Assembly (NCBI GenBank): GCA_024641335.1
Contig: JAHEDG010000012.1
Location: 1 to 64,000 of the forward strand
From: Candidatus Zixiibacteriota bacterium
Lineage (GTDB): Bacteria > Zixibacteria > MSB-5A5 > UBA10806
Direction: 5' to 3'
DNA length: 64,000 nt
Numbering within the stretch: the first letter of the stretch is position 1; every line of letters starts with the position of its first letter. This document shows, piece by piece, positions 1 to 8,629 of the stretch. The notes under the pieces are model-generated. The model saw nothing but the letters and a program-made list of their open reading frames with translations. It made no database searches and was not told the origin of the DNA. The position numbers were made by a program, and so were the translations under genes.

Positions 1-1266
1 AGGGCTGATAAGAGCTGAAAGCAGCGGCCCATCGGAGTAGCTGCCGGCGAGTTTGGTAGCCCAGAGGTTATCTCCGGAGTGTCCGGAACGCGGTCCGGAA
101 GTGGGGGCTCCCCATTCCCAGTCGTTATCGCCGGTGAAGAAACCGTTGCCCAATTCGAAATCTTCGAGGTAAATATTAGTATAGGCATTGAACTCGGTTC
201 GGAGAGTGTCATTTCCGATCAGTTCGTCGGATGAAAGTTCGGATATGGCCACCAATTCAAAAATCCCATCCTCGACGGGAGTAAATGGAGGAAAGGCAGC
301 GTCCGCTGATTCGCTGGGGGGAAGATCAGCAACCTGCTCTACCTGATTATAGACCTGGCCGTTATGATTGATCAGCAATCTTGCCGGGAAGCTCTCATTG
401 GCGATACCGCTGTTTAAAAATCTGACATTGAACGAAACAGAATCGCCGACCCGTCCGATCTCATTAAATCCAGGAAAGTCAGTGGGGCGAACATCATGCT
501 CGGCGTAAAGAGGACCCTGCAGACCGAAATATATAGATGTCTCGGTTTCATCGCGCGATGTATTAAAGACATATTCCAGGCCGATATCACCGCCGCTGTT
601 TTCGATTCCTATGCAATGAGAATCGGATACCCCGGTCATCGACAAGTACTGATAGAGAATATTACCATCGGCTGTGATTATAATCTCGAAGGTATAATCG
701 CCATCGCCTGAATATCTGCCGAAATTGTGCCAGGCAATTACGCAGGTATCGGCGTCATTGGTATAGTAATAGGCAAAACCGCTTCGGGGATGAAGATCAT
801 CCCAGTAAACGGCCAGAAGATCATTCGGATCACCGGCGGTGGGGATCGTCTGGTTTCCGTAAGCGTTGGATCCCGAAGTAAAGGAGGCCCAGCCGTTGGA
901 GCAGGCCCGGAAGGTGGTGTAGTCATTGCCATAGTAATTGAATGTAAAACCCAATTCGAAGGGTCCGACATTCTGATCGTCGGCGTTTATGCCCATATCT
1001 TCGCCGATACCAGAGATATCGATCCAATTGAAATCGGGGGCGTTATTGGCATCATCATCGGAATCGATAAAATAATACCCGAAATCGTCCGGGCCGCCGA
1101 CATCGAGAATAGCGGGCGGGAGTTCGGGCCGAATAATAAGGCTTTGGGCGTTATCTTTGAGCCATTGTTCTTTTACAGACAGGGCGTTGGAATCGGAGTA
1201 TGCCGCCAGGAAAGAAACAGCCGCCGCTATCGAGAAAAGCCAACGTAACCTTAAGAGATATTGCAA
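1..1266 (-). CDS. Secreted multidomain protein (CARDB and MAM/immune-inhibitor-like domains), C-terminus cut by window edge
   Basis: The frame is open from a TTG start at 1266 to the window edge, about 422 residues. The TTG lies 5 nt after GGAGG (1272-1276), which decides the start. An N-terminal signal peptide (LRLRWLFSIAAAVSFLAA) is followed by a beta-sandwich section with the pattern GFTFNYYGNDYTTFRACSNG, common in secreted FCB-group proteins. Next comes a CARDB-like adhesion domain (VRPTDF...GDSVSFNVRFLNSG). The last visible part, DWEWGAPTSGPRSGHSGDNLW, matches the MAM-like domain of immune inhibitor A-type peptidases. It is probably exported to the envelope or outside. Whether a protease domain or a sorting tail exists cannot be seen. 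Domain calls are by eye. Confidence 0.75.
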   Translation of the reverse strand, partial: MQYLLRLRWLFSIAAAVSFLAAYSDSNALSVKEQWLKDNAQSLIIRPELPPAILDVGGPDDFGYYFIDSDDDANNAPDFNWIDISGIGEDMGINADDQNVGPFELGFTFNYYGNDYTTFRACSNGWASFTSGSNAYGNQTIPTAGDPNDLLAVYWDDLHPRSGFAYYYTNDADTCVIAWHNFGRYSGDGDYTFEIIITADGNILYQYLSMTGVSDSHCIGIENSGGDIGLEYVFNTSRDETETSIYFGLQGPLYAEHDVRPTDFPGFNEIGRVGDSVSFNVRFLNSGIANESFPARLLINHNGQVYNQVEQVADLPPSESADAAFPPFTPVEDGIFELVAISELSSDELIGNDTLRTEFNAYTNIYLEDFELGNGFFTGDNDWEWGAPTSGPRSGHSGDNLWATKLAGSYSDGPLLSALISP

Positions 1267-1382
1267 GTTATCCTCCGTCTCCGGGCAAAAGCCCAAGTCA
1301 GTTACCAATACTTTATCAGTATTTCCAATAGATCCTATGCCCTGAAACATCGATGAGGGCTCAAGATACGACTTTGCAGATA

Positions 1383-1410
1383 AAGATAAATAAACGACGG
1401 TTTTTGTCAA
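1383..1410 (-). promoter_or_regulatory. Sigma-70-type promoter for the secreted protein gene
   Basis: TTGACA at 1405-1410, 16-nt spacer, TATCTT at 1383-1388, reading leftwards toward the TTG start at 1266. The leader would be about 110 nt. Confidence 0.55.
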
Positions 1411-1456
1411 GTGCTTTTCACCTTGAGCGTCGGGGTCAATCATTAGAAGTGACGAA

Positions 1457-2179
1457 CTATCGAGTGATTTGCCAGAGCTTATCGGGAATAGGTGGATTTA
1501 TTTTTAGTTTTTTAATCCGGGCGGATATTCGCCATTTGCTGTTATCAGGGGTAATTTCTATCGAGGAGGGGTAATATCCGCCATCGAATTCTTTTCTACC
1601 GCTATAAGCCGCCATAAATCGCGAATTAACTTCGGCAAGAACAAACGAATTTTGTTTTTTCGGCTGATGAACGGCAAACTCGAACCGGCCGCTGATCAGG
1701 TTATCGCCTGAGAGGGATTCGGAGAATTTGATTCCGCCGAAATACAATTGGGGAAAGCAATAAATGCCCAGCAAGAACGGATTCAGCTCGACGATCTCAT
1801 ATTCGGGTATATCGAATAAATCCCCTGTATGATAAATCTCCCATTCAGGCAGGTTTTTGGATTTTATGAAGGCGGTATCTCCGATAACGGCCATTTGAAA
1901 CAAATCGATTCCCAGGGGTCCTTCCACAAAAATCAGCAGAGAATCTTCGGATTTTGCCAGGAACTGGAACGAAGCCGATTCCGATGATCGGCCGTCATCG
2001 AATTCCATAGTGCCTTTCACCGCGATGGTCTCGGCATCTTTCAGGAAATCAGAGCCTATAGTAAACAGGAGTCGAGGATCGAGCGGTTTTTCCTGCTTAG
2101 GCGGCTGGCAAGAGACCAAAACGGCAATTGATAGAACAAGCGGGGCAAAAGAGTATTTAATAACCGGCGTTTTGCCCAA
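1457..2179 (-). CDS. Lipoprotein, DUF4292/LolB-like fold
   Basis: 240 residues. The start is TTG at 2179, 8 nt after GGGAGG, and lies inside the end of the preceding M50 protease gene (23-base overlap), so translation is probably coupled. The N-terminus has a lipoprotein signal ending in the lipobox LVSC, after which the protein would be lipidated. The rest reads as an alternating beta-strand domain of the type seen in DUF4292/LolB-like proteins of the FCB group (GTMEFDDGRSSESASFQFLAK; GPLGIDLFQMAVIGDTAFI). A role in carrying or inserting lipids or lipoproteins at the outer membrane is possible but is inference from fold resemblance only. Confidence 0.65.
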   Translation of the reverse strand: MGKTPVIKYSFAPLVLSIAVLVSCQPPKQEKPLDPRLLFTIGSDFLKDAETIAVKGTMEFDDGRSSESASFQFLAKSEDSLLIFVEGPLGIDLFQMAVIGDTAFIKSKNLPEWEIYHTGDLFDIPEYEIVELNPFLLGIYCFPQLYFGGIKFSESLSGDNLISGRFEFAVHQPKKQNSFVLAEVNSRFMAAYSGRKEFDGGYYPSSIEITPDNSKWRISARIKKLKINPPIPDKLWQITR

Positions 2180-2801
2180 GAAGAAATCCTCCCAGGACCC
2201 TGATAAAGGGAGTAAAGATTATGGAGAATATATTGAATCCGGTGAAACTGCTAAGAAAAACCAACCCGAGCAAAAGCATCGGACCGACCGTTCTGATTCG
2301 CTGCAATTTCAGGTAGATCTCATTGGGAACCAATCCTTCGAGAATGTGGAAACCATCGAGGGGAGGCAAAGGCAGAAGATTGAAGACCATGAGAATAATA
2401 TTCAAGGTGACTGAAAATCCGATCATATTGAGAAAGAAAATGCCTGTTTGAGATTCAGTCAGGATGGGGGCAAAGGTTCTGAATATCAGTCCCGAAAGAA
2501 CCGCGAGGAGGAAATTGGAGGCCGGACCGGCCAGTGAGATCCAGAGATTATCTTTGACCGGGTTTTTCAGGTTAGCCAGATTGACCGGAACCGGCTTGGC
2601 CCATCCGAAATGAATGAGAAAGAGCGCGATAAATCCGAACAGATCGAAATGCGGGATGGGATTAAGAGTAATCCTGCCGAGGTTTTTGGCGGTCGGATCG
2701 CCCAGCCGGTCGGCGACATAGGCATGCGCGCTTTCATGGGCGGAGATGGCCAAAAGAAATGGCGGAACGAACAGAATGGCTGATCCCAGAAAATCGTTCA
2801 T
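2157..2801 (-). CDS. Site-2 protease family membrane metalloprotease (M50)
   Basis: 214 residues from the ATG at 2801, which sits two bases after the TGA of glutamate dehydrogenase; a longer upstream reading would run into that gene and adds no family sequence. The zinc motif HESAH is followed by the second S2P motif, PLPPLDG, where the Asp completes the metal site. Four to five hydrophobic segments are visible. This is the short, PDZ-less type of S2P often annotated as site-2 protease family protein. It cleaves substrates within the membrane; the substrate here is unknown. It is the second gene of a three-gene operon with gdh and a lipoprotein. Confidence 0.88.
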   Translation of the reverse strand: MNDFLGSAILFVPPFLLAISAHESAHAYVADRLGDPTAKNLGRITLNPIPHFDLFGFIALFLIHFGWAKPVPVNLANLKNPVKDNLWISLAGPASNFLLAVLSGLIFRTFAPILTESQTGIFFLNMIGFSVTLNIILMVFNLLPLPPLDGFHILEGLVPNEIYLKLQRIRTVGPMLLLGLVFLSSFTGFNIFSIIFTPFIRVLGGFLLGQNAGY

Positions 2802-2802
2802 A

Positions 2803-4071
2803 TCAGGCGTAGACTCCGCGAAGCATGGTGACTTCGAGCACTCTCTTGATAGCCAGCAAAAAGGCGGCAATTCTCATATTGCAGTTATACTCCAGAGAGA
2901 CCTTCAGAACATCATTGAAAGCCTTGACCAGAATTATCTCCAGCCTTTTATTAACTTCTTCTTCTGTCCAGAAATACCCCATTCTGTCCTGCACCCATTC
3001 GAAGTAGCTTACGGTAACGCCTCCGGAATTGCAGAGGATATCCGGAATAACCATAATACCCCGCGATTGAAGGATTTTATCGGCGTTGGTAGTGGTCGGT
3101 CCGTTGGCGCCCTCTGCTACAATGACAGCCTTGATATCGTCGGCGTTTTTCGAAGTTATCACGTTCTCCAAAGCGGCCGGCACCAGGACCTCGCATTCCA
3201 ATTTGAGAATTTCGTCATGAGTTATGGGCTGGGCTCCTTCGAATCCGACGACTTTGCGGTTCTTGGCGACATATTCCAGAAGGCCGAATATATCTATGCC
3301 TTCGGGATTATAAAGTCCGCCGTGAACGTCACAAACCGCGATTATTCTGGCGCCGTCACGGTATAGAAGATCGGCCGTAACGCTTCCGACGTTGCCGAAC
3401 CCCTGGACGACGCATCGAGCGCCTTTCAATTCGATATTTTTATATTGGCAGGCTTCGCGTACCGCGAACAACACGCCCCGGCCGGTAGCCTCGCGTCTCC
3501 CCAGAGAGCCGCCAAGCTCAATAGGTTTGCCGGTAACCACCGATGTTACAGTATGTCTGGCATGCATTGAGAATGTATCCATGATCCAGGCCATCGTCTG
3601 GGAATCGGTGTTGACATCAGGCGCGGGGACATCGATTTCAGGTCCGATAACATCCGTCAGGTCGGCGGTGTAACGTCTGGTCAGCCTTTCGAGTTCGCTT
3701 TTGGAGAGTTTTGAGGGATCGCAGGCGATACCGCCCTTTCCACCACCGAAGGGAATACCGACGACAGCGCATTTCCAAGTCATCCAGGCTGCCAGGGCCG
3801 AAACCTCGTCGAGATTAACATCCTGATGAAACCTGATCCCTCCCTTGGCCGGTCCCCTGGCGATATTATGTTGGACCCGGTAGCCTGTAAATACCTGGAA
3901 ATCCCCGTTATCCATCAATATCGGGAGCTTCACTATCACGGCTCGCCTGGGCTGTTTCAGGATCTCGAGCATCATTTTATCGACATTAAGAACCTCGGCG
4001 GCCTCGTCGAACTGCCGCATAGCGTTTTCCAGAGCTGAAAGCTTAATATCGTCAGATTGTCGCGTTGGCAT
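2803..4071 (-). CDS. gdhA: Glu/Leu/Phe/Val dehydrogenase (glutamate dehydrogenase)
   Basis: 422 residues, normal for hexameric GDH. It interconverts glutamate and 2-oxoglutarate plus ammonia with NAD(P)H. The substrate loop [13 protein letters not shown], the catalytic-lysine motif FGGGKGGI and the Rossmann glycines [10 protein letters not shown] are all present. Two ATGs are adjacent (4074 and 4071); GGAGG is 2 nt from the first and 5 nt from the second, so 4071 is preferred. A strong promoter lies directly upstream. Coenzyme preference cannot be settled by eye. Confidence 0.95.
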   Translation of the reverse strand: MPTRQSDDIKLSALENAMRQFDEAAEVLNVDKMMLEILKQPRRAVIVKLPILMDNGDFQVFTGYRVQHNIARGPAKGGIRFHQDVNLDEVSALAAWMTWKCAVVGIPFGGGKGGIACDPSKLSKSELERLTRRYTADLTDVIGPEIDVPAPDVNTDSQTMAWIMDTFSMHARHTVTSVVTGKPIELGGSLGRREATGRGVLFAVREACQYKNIELKGARCVVQGFGNVGSVTADLLYRDGARIIAVCDVHGGLYNPEGIDIFGLLEYVAKNRKVVGFEGAQPITHDEILKLECEVLVPAALENVITSKNADDIKAVIVAEGANGPTTTNADKILQSRGIMVIPDILCNSGGVTVSYFEWVQDRMGYFWTEEEVNKRLEIILVKAFNDVLKVSLEYNCNMRIAAFLLAIKRVLEVTMLRGVYA

Positions 4072-4098
4072 CATTCCTCCATAATAAAATTCGCCCTA

Positions 4099-4126
4099 AT
4101 CATATCAGCGGAGAGTGTTTTGTCAA
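4099..4126 (-). promoter_or_regulatory. Promoter of the gdh operon
   Basis: TTGACA at 4121-4126, 16-nt spacer, TATGAT at 4099-4104, about 28 nt before the gdh start. A near-consensus sigma-70 promoter. Confidence 0.7.
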
Positions 4127-4177
4127 TATAATTCAATCATATGAAGTCCGAAAGTTAAGGAATATCGGTTTATATGG

Positions 4178-4825
4178 TCATTGGCGCAGGGAAAATCCAT
4201 TTTTTCGGGCGTCGGCAAGCGGACGGCTCGATTCTTTGATCGAGCGGGTCTCGCCGGAAACATGGGGATTATCGCAGGCGTAGAATCTCCAGAGCTTATC
4301 ACTTCCGGGATTCCCGATTCCTATCCTGGTCGAGGCCCAAATATCGGAGTCGACATTGCCGGGTCCGAGCAGCGAGATATCGCCTTTGACCAGATCGGCG
4401 CCGTTTTGGGCAGTGGTAATATCGAGGGATCGGGCCAGTTTTCCCGGGCCGGATGATATATTGAAATAATCATCGGTTTGCCGTCTGGCGGACATAACCT
4501 CGATATTGTATAACGGTTCCAGGCCGCGTAAGAGCACCGCCGCGGGGAATCCTTCTTTCTCAGTTACCACGTTAAGCATAAAGTGATTTCCGTAGGTAAA
4601 ATAAACATAAAGGAAACCGGACGAACCGTACATTATTTTATTTCTCGGGGTAAGACCCCTGGAAGCGTGACAGGCGGGATCGTTCTCCCCGACATAGGCC
4701 TCGACTTCGACGATCATCCCTCCTGTTTTGATACCATCAGAATCGCGTATCAAGTGACATCCGAGCAAATCGAGGGCGACCTCCAGAGTGGGGCGGTTAT
4801 AGAATTCGGCAGGGAGTCTTTTCAT
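4178..4825 (-). CDS. mpg: DNA-3-methyladenine glycosylase (AAG/MPG family)
   Basis: 215 residues, the usual length. It excises 3-methyladenine and other alkylated or deaminated purines in base excision repair. The diagnostic block reads MIVEVEAYVGENDPACHAS then TPRNKIMYG and GFLYVYFTYGNHFMLNVV; the Glu in VEVEAY is the catalytic residue of the family. It overlaps the upstream PHP phosphatase gene by 4 bases (ATGA), so it is the last gene of the uvrC operon, placing two DNA repair genes on one transcript. Confidence 0.93.
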   Translation of the reverse strand: MKRLPAEFYNRPTLEVALDLLGCHLIRDSDGIKTGGMIVEVEAYVGENDPACHASRGLTPRNKIMYGSSGFLYVYFTYGNHFMLNVVTEKEGFPAAVLLRGLEPLYNIEVMSARRQTDDYFNISSGPGKLARSLDITTAQNGADLVKGDISLLGPGNVDSDIWASTRIGIGNPGSDKLWRFYACDNPHVSGETRSIKESSRPLADARKNGFSLRQ

Positions 4826-5649
4826 AGAGATCGGGGAAATTCTGGAGTAAGGTAATGTTTCCGCAAATACTGATATGCTTCGGGAATACCGGCGCCCAGA
4901 TCTTCAGGTCTGTGGCTATCCGACCCGACCGAAACGATAGATACTCCGGCATCGATAGCCCTGTCCAGAATTTCCACAGTCGGGTGAAAGGCTTTCATAC
5001 TTCTCTTGTAGGGTCCGGTATTGATCTCGATCCCCAATCTGTTGGCCGCGAGTATCTCGAAGACAGGATCGAACCGTTCGACCCGGATATCGTTTATCCG
5101 ATGGCCGTAGTATCTCCAGGCGAATCGAACATAATAATCGAGGTGGCCGAGGGAATCGAAGGATTCGCATCGGGCCGCTGAAACCAGAAGGCTGATATAA
5201 TCGTCCATCATGGTTTCCACTGATCTGGACTCGAAATAGGGCCGAGCCTCATGTTCGTCGGAGATGGCAATATTTTCTATGCAATGAACCGATCCGAGGA
5301 CGAAGTCAATCGGGAACTTCTCCTTTATCCTGCGGGCCTCCTCCTCCACACCAGGGTAATAGTCGATCTCCAGGCCGCAGAGAACTCGAAGACCTTTATG
5401 GCGGAAGCTGCCATCGGCTCTATGAATATCATCGACGTAAATTTCCATCAGCCGATCGGAATATTTGGCGCGGGAACCGTTATGACCCCAGTAACCGTCG
5501 AGTCCCTCTCTAAGAGGATTGGTATCATAATGGGTGGTAAAACATACAGTATCGAGGCCGATCTGAAGCGCCCTGGCGCAGTACTGATCTATTGTCCCGG
5601 AGGCGTCGACCGAATAATCCGGGTGCACATGGAAATCGGTTAATTTCAT
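4822..5649 (-). CDS. hisJ: Histidinol-phosphatase-like PHP-domain hydrolase
   Basis: 275 residues. The PHP metal-binding motifs are visible: DFHVHPDYS at the N-terminus, FTTHYD, GLEIDYYPG, LGSVHCIEN, LGHLDYY and VGSDSH. This pattern fits HisJ-type histidinol phosphate phosphatases, which make histidinol in histidine synthesis. No other his gene is in the window, and the family also contains phosphoesterases of other substrates, so the substrate is inferred. It overlaps the genes on both sides by 1-4 bases. Confidence 0.75.
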   Translation of the reverse strand: MKLTDFHVHPDYSVDASGTIDQYCARALQIGLDTVCFTTHYDTNPLREGLDGYWGHNGSRAKYSDRLMEIYVDDIHRADGSFRHKGLRVLCGLEIDYYPGVEEEARRIKEKFPIDFVLGSVHCIENIAISDEHEARPYFESRSVETMMDDYISLLVSAARCESFDSLGHLDYYVRFAWRYYGHRINDIRVERFDPVFEILAANRLGIEINTGPYKRSMKAFHPTVEILDRAIDAGVSIVSVGSDSHRPEDLGAGIPEAYQYLRKHYLTPEFPRSL

Positions 5650-6281
5650 CAGGCGATAAAGGGATTGAATTCCGATTCCTGCTCGATAGTGGTATCGACT
5701 CCGTGGCCCGAATAGACGACGGTATCCCCCGGCAGGGCTAACAGTTTTGATTTAATGGAATGGATAAGGGTTTCATAGGATCCGCCGGCAAAATCGGTTC
5801 GTCCGATGGAGCCGAAGAAAAGAGCGTCACCGGTAAAGACCGCGCCATGGCCAAATAGAGAAATGGAGCCGGGAGTATGTCCGGGAGTTTCCAGAACCTT
5901 GAATTTGAAACGTCCTACGGCAACAATATCTCCCTCTTTGAGCAGTTGGTCCGGCGGGCCGACGTCCAGGCTGCCTCCGCTCATAGTCGAGAGATTGGCC
6001 GACGGATCGGTGAGCATGGGAGCGTCCTTTTCTCCGATCAGCACAGGGACATTGAAGTGCTTTCTGATTTCGTACAGGGCTCCGATATGATCGGCATGGC
6101 CATGGGTGATGACGATATTTTCGATTTTCAGGTCGAATTTACCGACATGAGCGATAATCCTGTCGGGATCCCACGAGGGATCGATAATAATCCCCTGCCG
6201 TGTGTTCGGATCTCCGAGGATATAGCAATTTACGAAATAAGGGCCGAGCTCGAGTATTTCCAGTATCAGTTCATCATTCAT
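5649..6281 (-). CDS. MBL-fold metallo-hydrolase (glyoxalase II-like)
   Basis: About 210 residues. The zinc motif THGHADHIG, the later GHTPGS and GDALFFGSIGRTD, and the final SGHG follow the YcbL/glyoxalase II branch of the metallo-beta-lactamase fold. The ATG at 6281 is 5 nt after GGAG and is preferred over an in-frame GTG two codons upstream; both overlap the uvrC stop. The reaction is probably thioester hydrolysis. In an organism with bacillithiol (bsh genes in this window) a bacillithiol thioester is a possible substrate, but that is speculation. Confidence 0.85.
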   Translation of the reverse strand: MNDELILEILELGPYFVNCYILGDPNTRQGIIIDPSWDPDRIIAHVGKFDLKIENIVITHGHADHIGALYEIRKHFNVPVLIGEKDAPMLTDPSANLSTMSGGSLDVGPPDQLLKEGDIVAVGRFKFKVLETPGHTPGSISLFGHGAVFTGDALFFGSIGRTDFAGGSYETLIHSIKSKLLALPGDTVVYSGHGVDTTIEQESEFNPFIA

Positions 6282-8106
6282 TGTCACTCCGTTGATTGAA
6301 TTGATCCCATATAGCCAAGGCGATCTTCTCCGGCAGACCTGGAACGGCCTTGAGATCGTCCAAGGATGAATTCCTTATTCTCTCCAGCGATCCGAAAACC
6401 GCCAGGAGATCCATCTTTCTTTTTCTGCCTACTCCCGGTATCTTATCGAGCAGAGAATCCTCGATATCCGCGGACCTGAGCTTACGGTGATAACTTACAG
6501 CAAACCGGTGGGCCTCGTCACGTATATTCTGCAGGATTTTGATCGATGAAGAGGTTTTGGGAATAGATATCGGCTCGGATCTGCCCGGCATATAGACTTC
6601 CTCGTATTTTTTAGCCAGCGAGACTGTTTGCTGGTCGGAAATGTTCAGATCCCGCAGAGCCTCGAGAGCGGCGTTTAGCTGTCCTTTGCCTCCGTCGATG
6701 AGGAGCAGATCGGGATTATCGAGACCGTTTTCGGCCAGCCGGGTGAAATATCTTCCGACGACCTCCCTAAGCATGGAGAAATCATCCTGCCCTTCCACAG
6801 TCCGGATTTTCATATGTCTGTATTCCGATTTTTTAGGGCGTCCATCGGTGAAATAGACGACCGATCCTACGGCGTTCTTTTCTCCAAGATTGGAGATATC
6901 GCAGGCGGCGATAGTTCGCGGAAGTTTTTCCAGATACAGATCCCTGGCCAGAGAGTGAATGGTCCCGGGTGCTTTTTTCTTAAAAGCGTCTTTTTGCGCC
7001 AGTCTCAATTCGAGATTATGCCGGGCGTTAGTCAGGGCCATTTTCAAAAGTTCGGCCTTGTTGCCGCGTTGTGGAACAACGAGGCTGATTTTCCTGCCTG
7101 ATTTACCCTGAAGGAAATCAGCCACGAGGTCTATATCGTCGAAAGCCTCCGGTATCATGATTTCGTCGGGATAAATATCGGCGGTATTGTAGTATCTGGT
7201 CAGGAAGCCTCTGATAATATCGGGGACATCGAACCCGGCGGTACCGGCGTCAAAATGTTTCTGCCCCAACAAGACACCTTCGCGCACCTGCATCAGGACT
7301 ACGCAGGCATCGTTGCCTTCGACCGCCACGGATATGACATCACGGTCGATCAGATCGTGACTCACGACCCTTTGTTTTTCTATAACTGAGGCTATTCCTT
7401 TGAGCTGATCCCTGACTTTGGCGGCCTCCTCGAATTTCAACTCGTCGGAGAGCGTTTCCATCCTGGCCCGCAGCCGGTTTCTGATCTCGTTGGATTTCCC
7501 CGCCAAGAACAGAATTACTTCGTCGATCATCCGGCGATACTCTTCCGGATCGCTTTTGCCCACTTCACAGCATCCGGGGCAACGTTCTATGAAATAGTCG
7601 AGGCAAACCCGGTATTTTCTTTTGGACGGCAATTCCAGCGCGCAGGAGCGTACGGGGAAAATCCGGCGGATCAATTTCAGGGTTCTCCTCATACCGGCGG
7701 CGCTGGTAAAGGGTCCGAAATATCCGGCCTTATCATCGAGAACCCGTCGGACCACGAGAAGCCTCGGATAAGTTTCATAGGTGGTGATTTTTATATACGG
7801 GTAGCGTTTGTCGTCCTTAAGATCGATATTATATCGCGGTTTGTGTTCCTTTACAAGGCTGGCTTCCAGAATCAGGGCTTCTTTTTCCGATGGTGTTATG
7901 ATGTATTCGAGGCCGGCAATGGCAGCTATCAATTTTTCAGTTTTGGCATCCCGCGCCGATTTCTGAAAATAGGACCTGACTCTTTTTTTTAGGGAACCGG
8001 CTTTGCCTATATAAATTATTTTGTTTTCATCGTTTTTAAAAAGATAGCAACCGGGATTATCCGGTAGATTGGAGAGTTTAGTTTCAAGTTCGACGGCCGG
8101 TTTCAC
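6274..8106 (-). CDS. uvrC: UvrABC system protein C
   Basis: 610 residues, full length. The nuclease subunit of nucleotide excision repair, making both incisions around the lesion. Seen in order: GIY-YIG domain (PGCYLFKNDENKIIYIGKAG), a Cys-rich segment (CLDYFIERCPGCCEVG), the UVR motif (ELKFEEAAKVRDQL), the RNase H-like C-terminal nuclease (CDISNLGEKNAVGSVV...LLIDGGKGQLNAA) and the final helix-hairpin-helix (IPGVGRKRKMDLL). The start is a GTG at 8106 with no Shine-Dalgarno; a predicted -10 box ends 6 nt before it, so the message may be leaderless. Confidence 0.97.
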   Translation of the reverse strand: MKPAVELETKLSNLPDNPGCYLFKNDENKIIYIGKAGSLKKRVRSYFQKSARDAKTEKLIAAIAGLEYIITPSEKEALILEASLVKEHKPRYNIDLKDDKRYPYIKITTYETYPRLLVVRRVLDDKAGYFGPFTSAAGMRRTLKLIRRIFPVRSCALELPSKRKYRVCLDYFIERCPGCCEVGKSDPEEYRRMIDEVILFLAGKSNEIRNRLRARMETLSDELKFEEAAKVRDQLKGIASVIEKQRVVSHDLIDRDVISVAVEGNDACVVLMQVREGVLLGQKHFDAGTAGFDVPDIIRGFLTRYYNTADIYPDEIMIPEAFDDIDLVADFLQGKSGRKISLVVPQRGNKAELLKMALTNARHNLELRLAQKDAFKKKAPGTIHSLARDLYLEKLPRTIAACDISNLGEKNAVGSVVYFTDGRPKKSEYRHMKIRTVEGQDDFSMLREVVGRYFTRLAENGLDNPDLLLIDGGKGQLNAALEALRDLNISDQQTVSLAKKYEEVYMPGRSEPISIPKTSSSIKILQNIRDEAHRFAVSYHRKLRSADIEDSLLDKIPGVGRKRKMDLLAVFGSLERIRNSSLDDLKAVPGLPEKIALAIWDQFNQRSDNE

Positions 8107-8112
8107 ATGGGG

Positions 8113-8140
8113 AAAATAGGGCCGCCGTAATGAAAGTCAA
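8113..8140 (-). promoter_or_regulatory. Candidate leaderless promoter of uvrC
   Basis: TTGACT at 8135-8140, 16-nt spacer, TATTTT at 8113-8118, then only 6 nt to the GTG start of uvrC. Transcription would begin at or next to the start codon, matching the lack of a ribosome binding site. Confidence 0.5.
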
Positions 8141-8155
8141 GACGTTAGAATATTC

Positions 8156-8266
8156 CTAATTGAAAGGAACGAAAATAATCGTTAACACGGCTAAGAAGAC
8201 CCCGATAATGACGGTCAGCATTCCCGCGCTCATTTTCCTGGGGTTTTCCTTGATTACGATCATCAT
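8156..8266 (-). CDS. Small single-span membrane protein (36 aa), hypothetical
   Basis: 36 residues from the ATG at 8266, which is 7 nt after GGGAG. A basic N-terminus (KENPRK) precedes one hydrophobic helix (MLTVIIGVFLAVLTIIFV), so it should sit in the inner membrane with the N-terminus inside. I do not recognise a family. It has its own promoter (8438-8466) and a long structured leader (8290-8362), which argues that it is expressed. A mirror reading frame on the plus strand is less likely because it lacks a promoter or binding site. Existence of the gene is moderately supported, function unknown. Confidence 0.45.
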   Translation of the reverse strand: MMIVIKENPRKMSAGMLTVIIGVFLAVLTIIFVPFN

Positions 8267-8289
8267 CACAAGACTCCCTTTAAAAATTC

Positions 8290-8362
8290 CATGGGAGTGG
8301 CGGAGGGGGATCCCCGAATCATTCGGGGGGGCTGGTTGGTGGTCCAGCACACCACTCCCATG
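8290..8362 (-). other. Three-way-junction inverted repeat in the leader of the small membrane protein gene
   Basis: Outer arms CATGGGAGTGG (8290-8300) and CCACTCCCATG (8352-8362) are perfectly complementary over 11 bp. They enclose two hairpins: CCCCGA/TCGGGG (8312-8328) and GCTGG/CCAGC (8331-8348). The element lies between a promoter and the start of the 36-aa gene, so it is transcribed and should fold. It could be a structured regulatory RNA or an inserted palindromic element. It matches no riboswitch class I know. Confidence 0.65.
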
Positions 8363-8437
8363 TTTTGCCCTACTTCTTTTCGCCTTCGAACTATACATTT
8401 TGCAAGAATGATGCCAATATTACCATAATTGCCTGTT

Positions 8438-8466
8438 ATTATCAGACTCTTAATGTTTCTTGTCAA
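8438..8466 (-). promoter_or_regulatory. Promoter of the structured leader and small membrane protein
   Basis: TTGACA at 8461-8466, 17-nt spacer, GATAAT at 8438-8443: close to consensus. The predicted transcript has a leader of about 165 nt before the ATG at 8266. Confidence 0.65.
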
Positions 8467-8629
8467 ATTTGTTGATATAAAGGCAGTTATGAGACATGGC
8501 CCGAGAGGATTATTTCGGGAAGCAAAAGGATGGAGGATAGAAATCCCGCATAGAAATGCGGTATGAAGTTATAATGTGCAATAAAATGCAGCTACAATAA
8601 TCTGTTCGGTCGTGAAAAGCGTGATATGA
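8467..8629. other. Intergenic region between TPR gene and small-gene promoter
   Basis: 163 bases without a supported gene. A short hairpin (CCGCAT-AGAA-ATGCGG, near 8549-8564) lies downstream of the TPR gene but has no U-rich tail, so I do not call it a terminator. Nothing else stands out. Confidence 0.5.

Noticed and set aside
727-1248. Plus-strand 173-residue reading frame
   Set aside because: It is antisense to the secreted-protein gene, whose minus-strand frame is open over the whole interval and shows recognised domains and a signal peptide.
8160-8411. Plus-strand 83-residue frame opposite the small membrane protein
   Set aside because: It reads across the palindromic element, has no promoter or binding site, and its hydrophobic part mirrors the better-supported 36-residue minus-strand gene.
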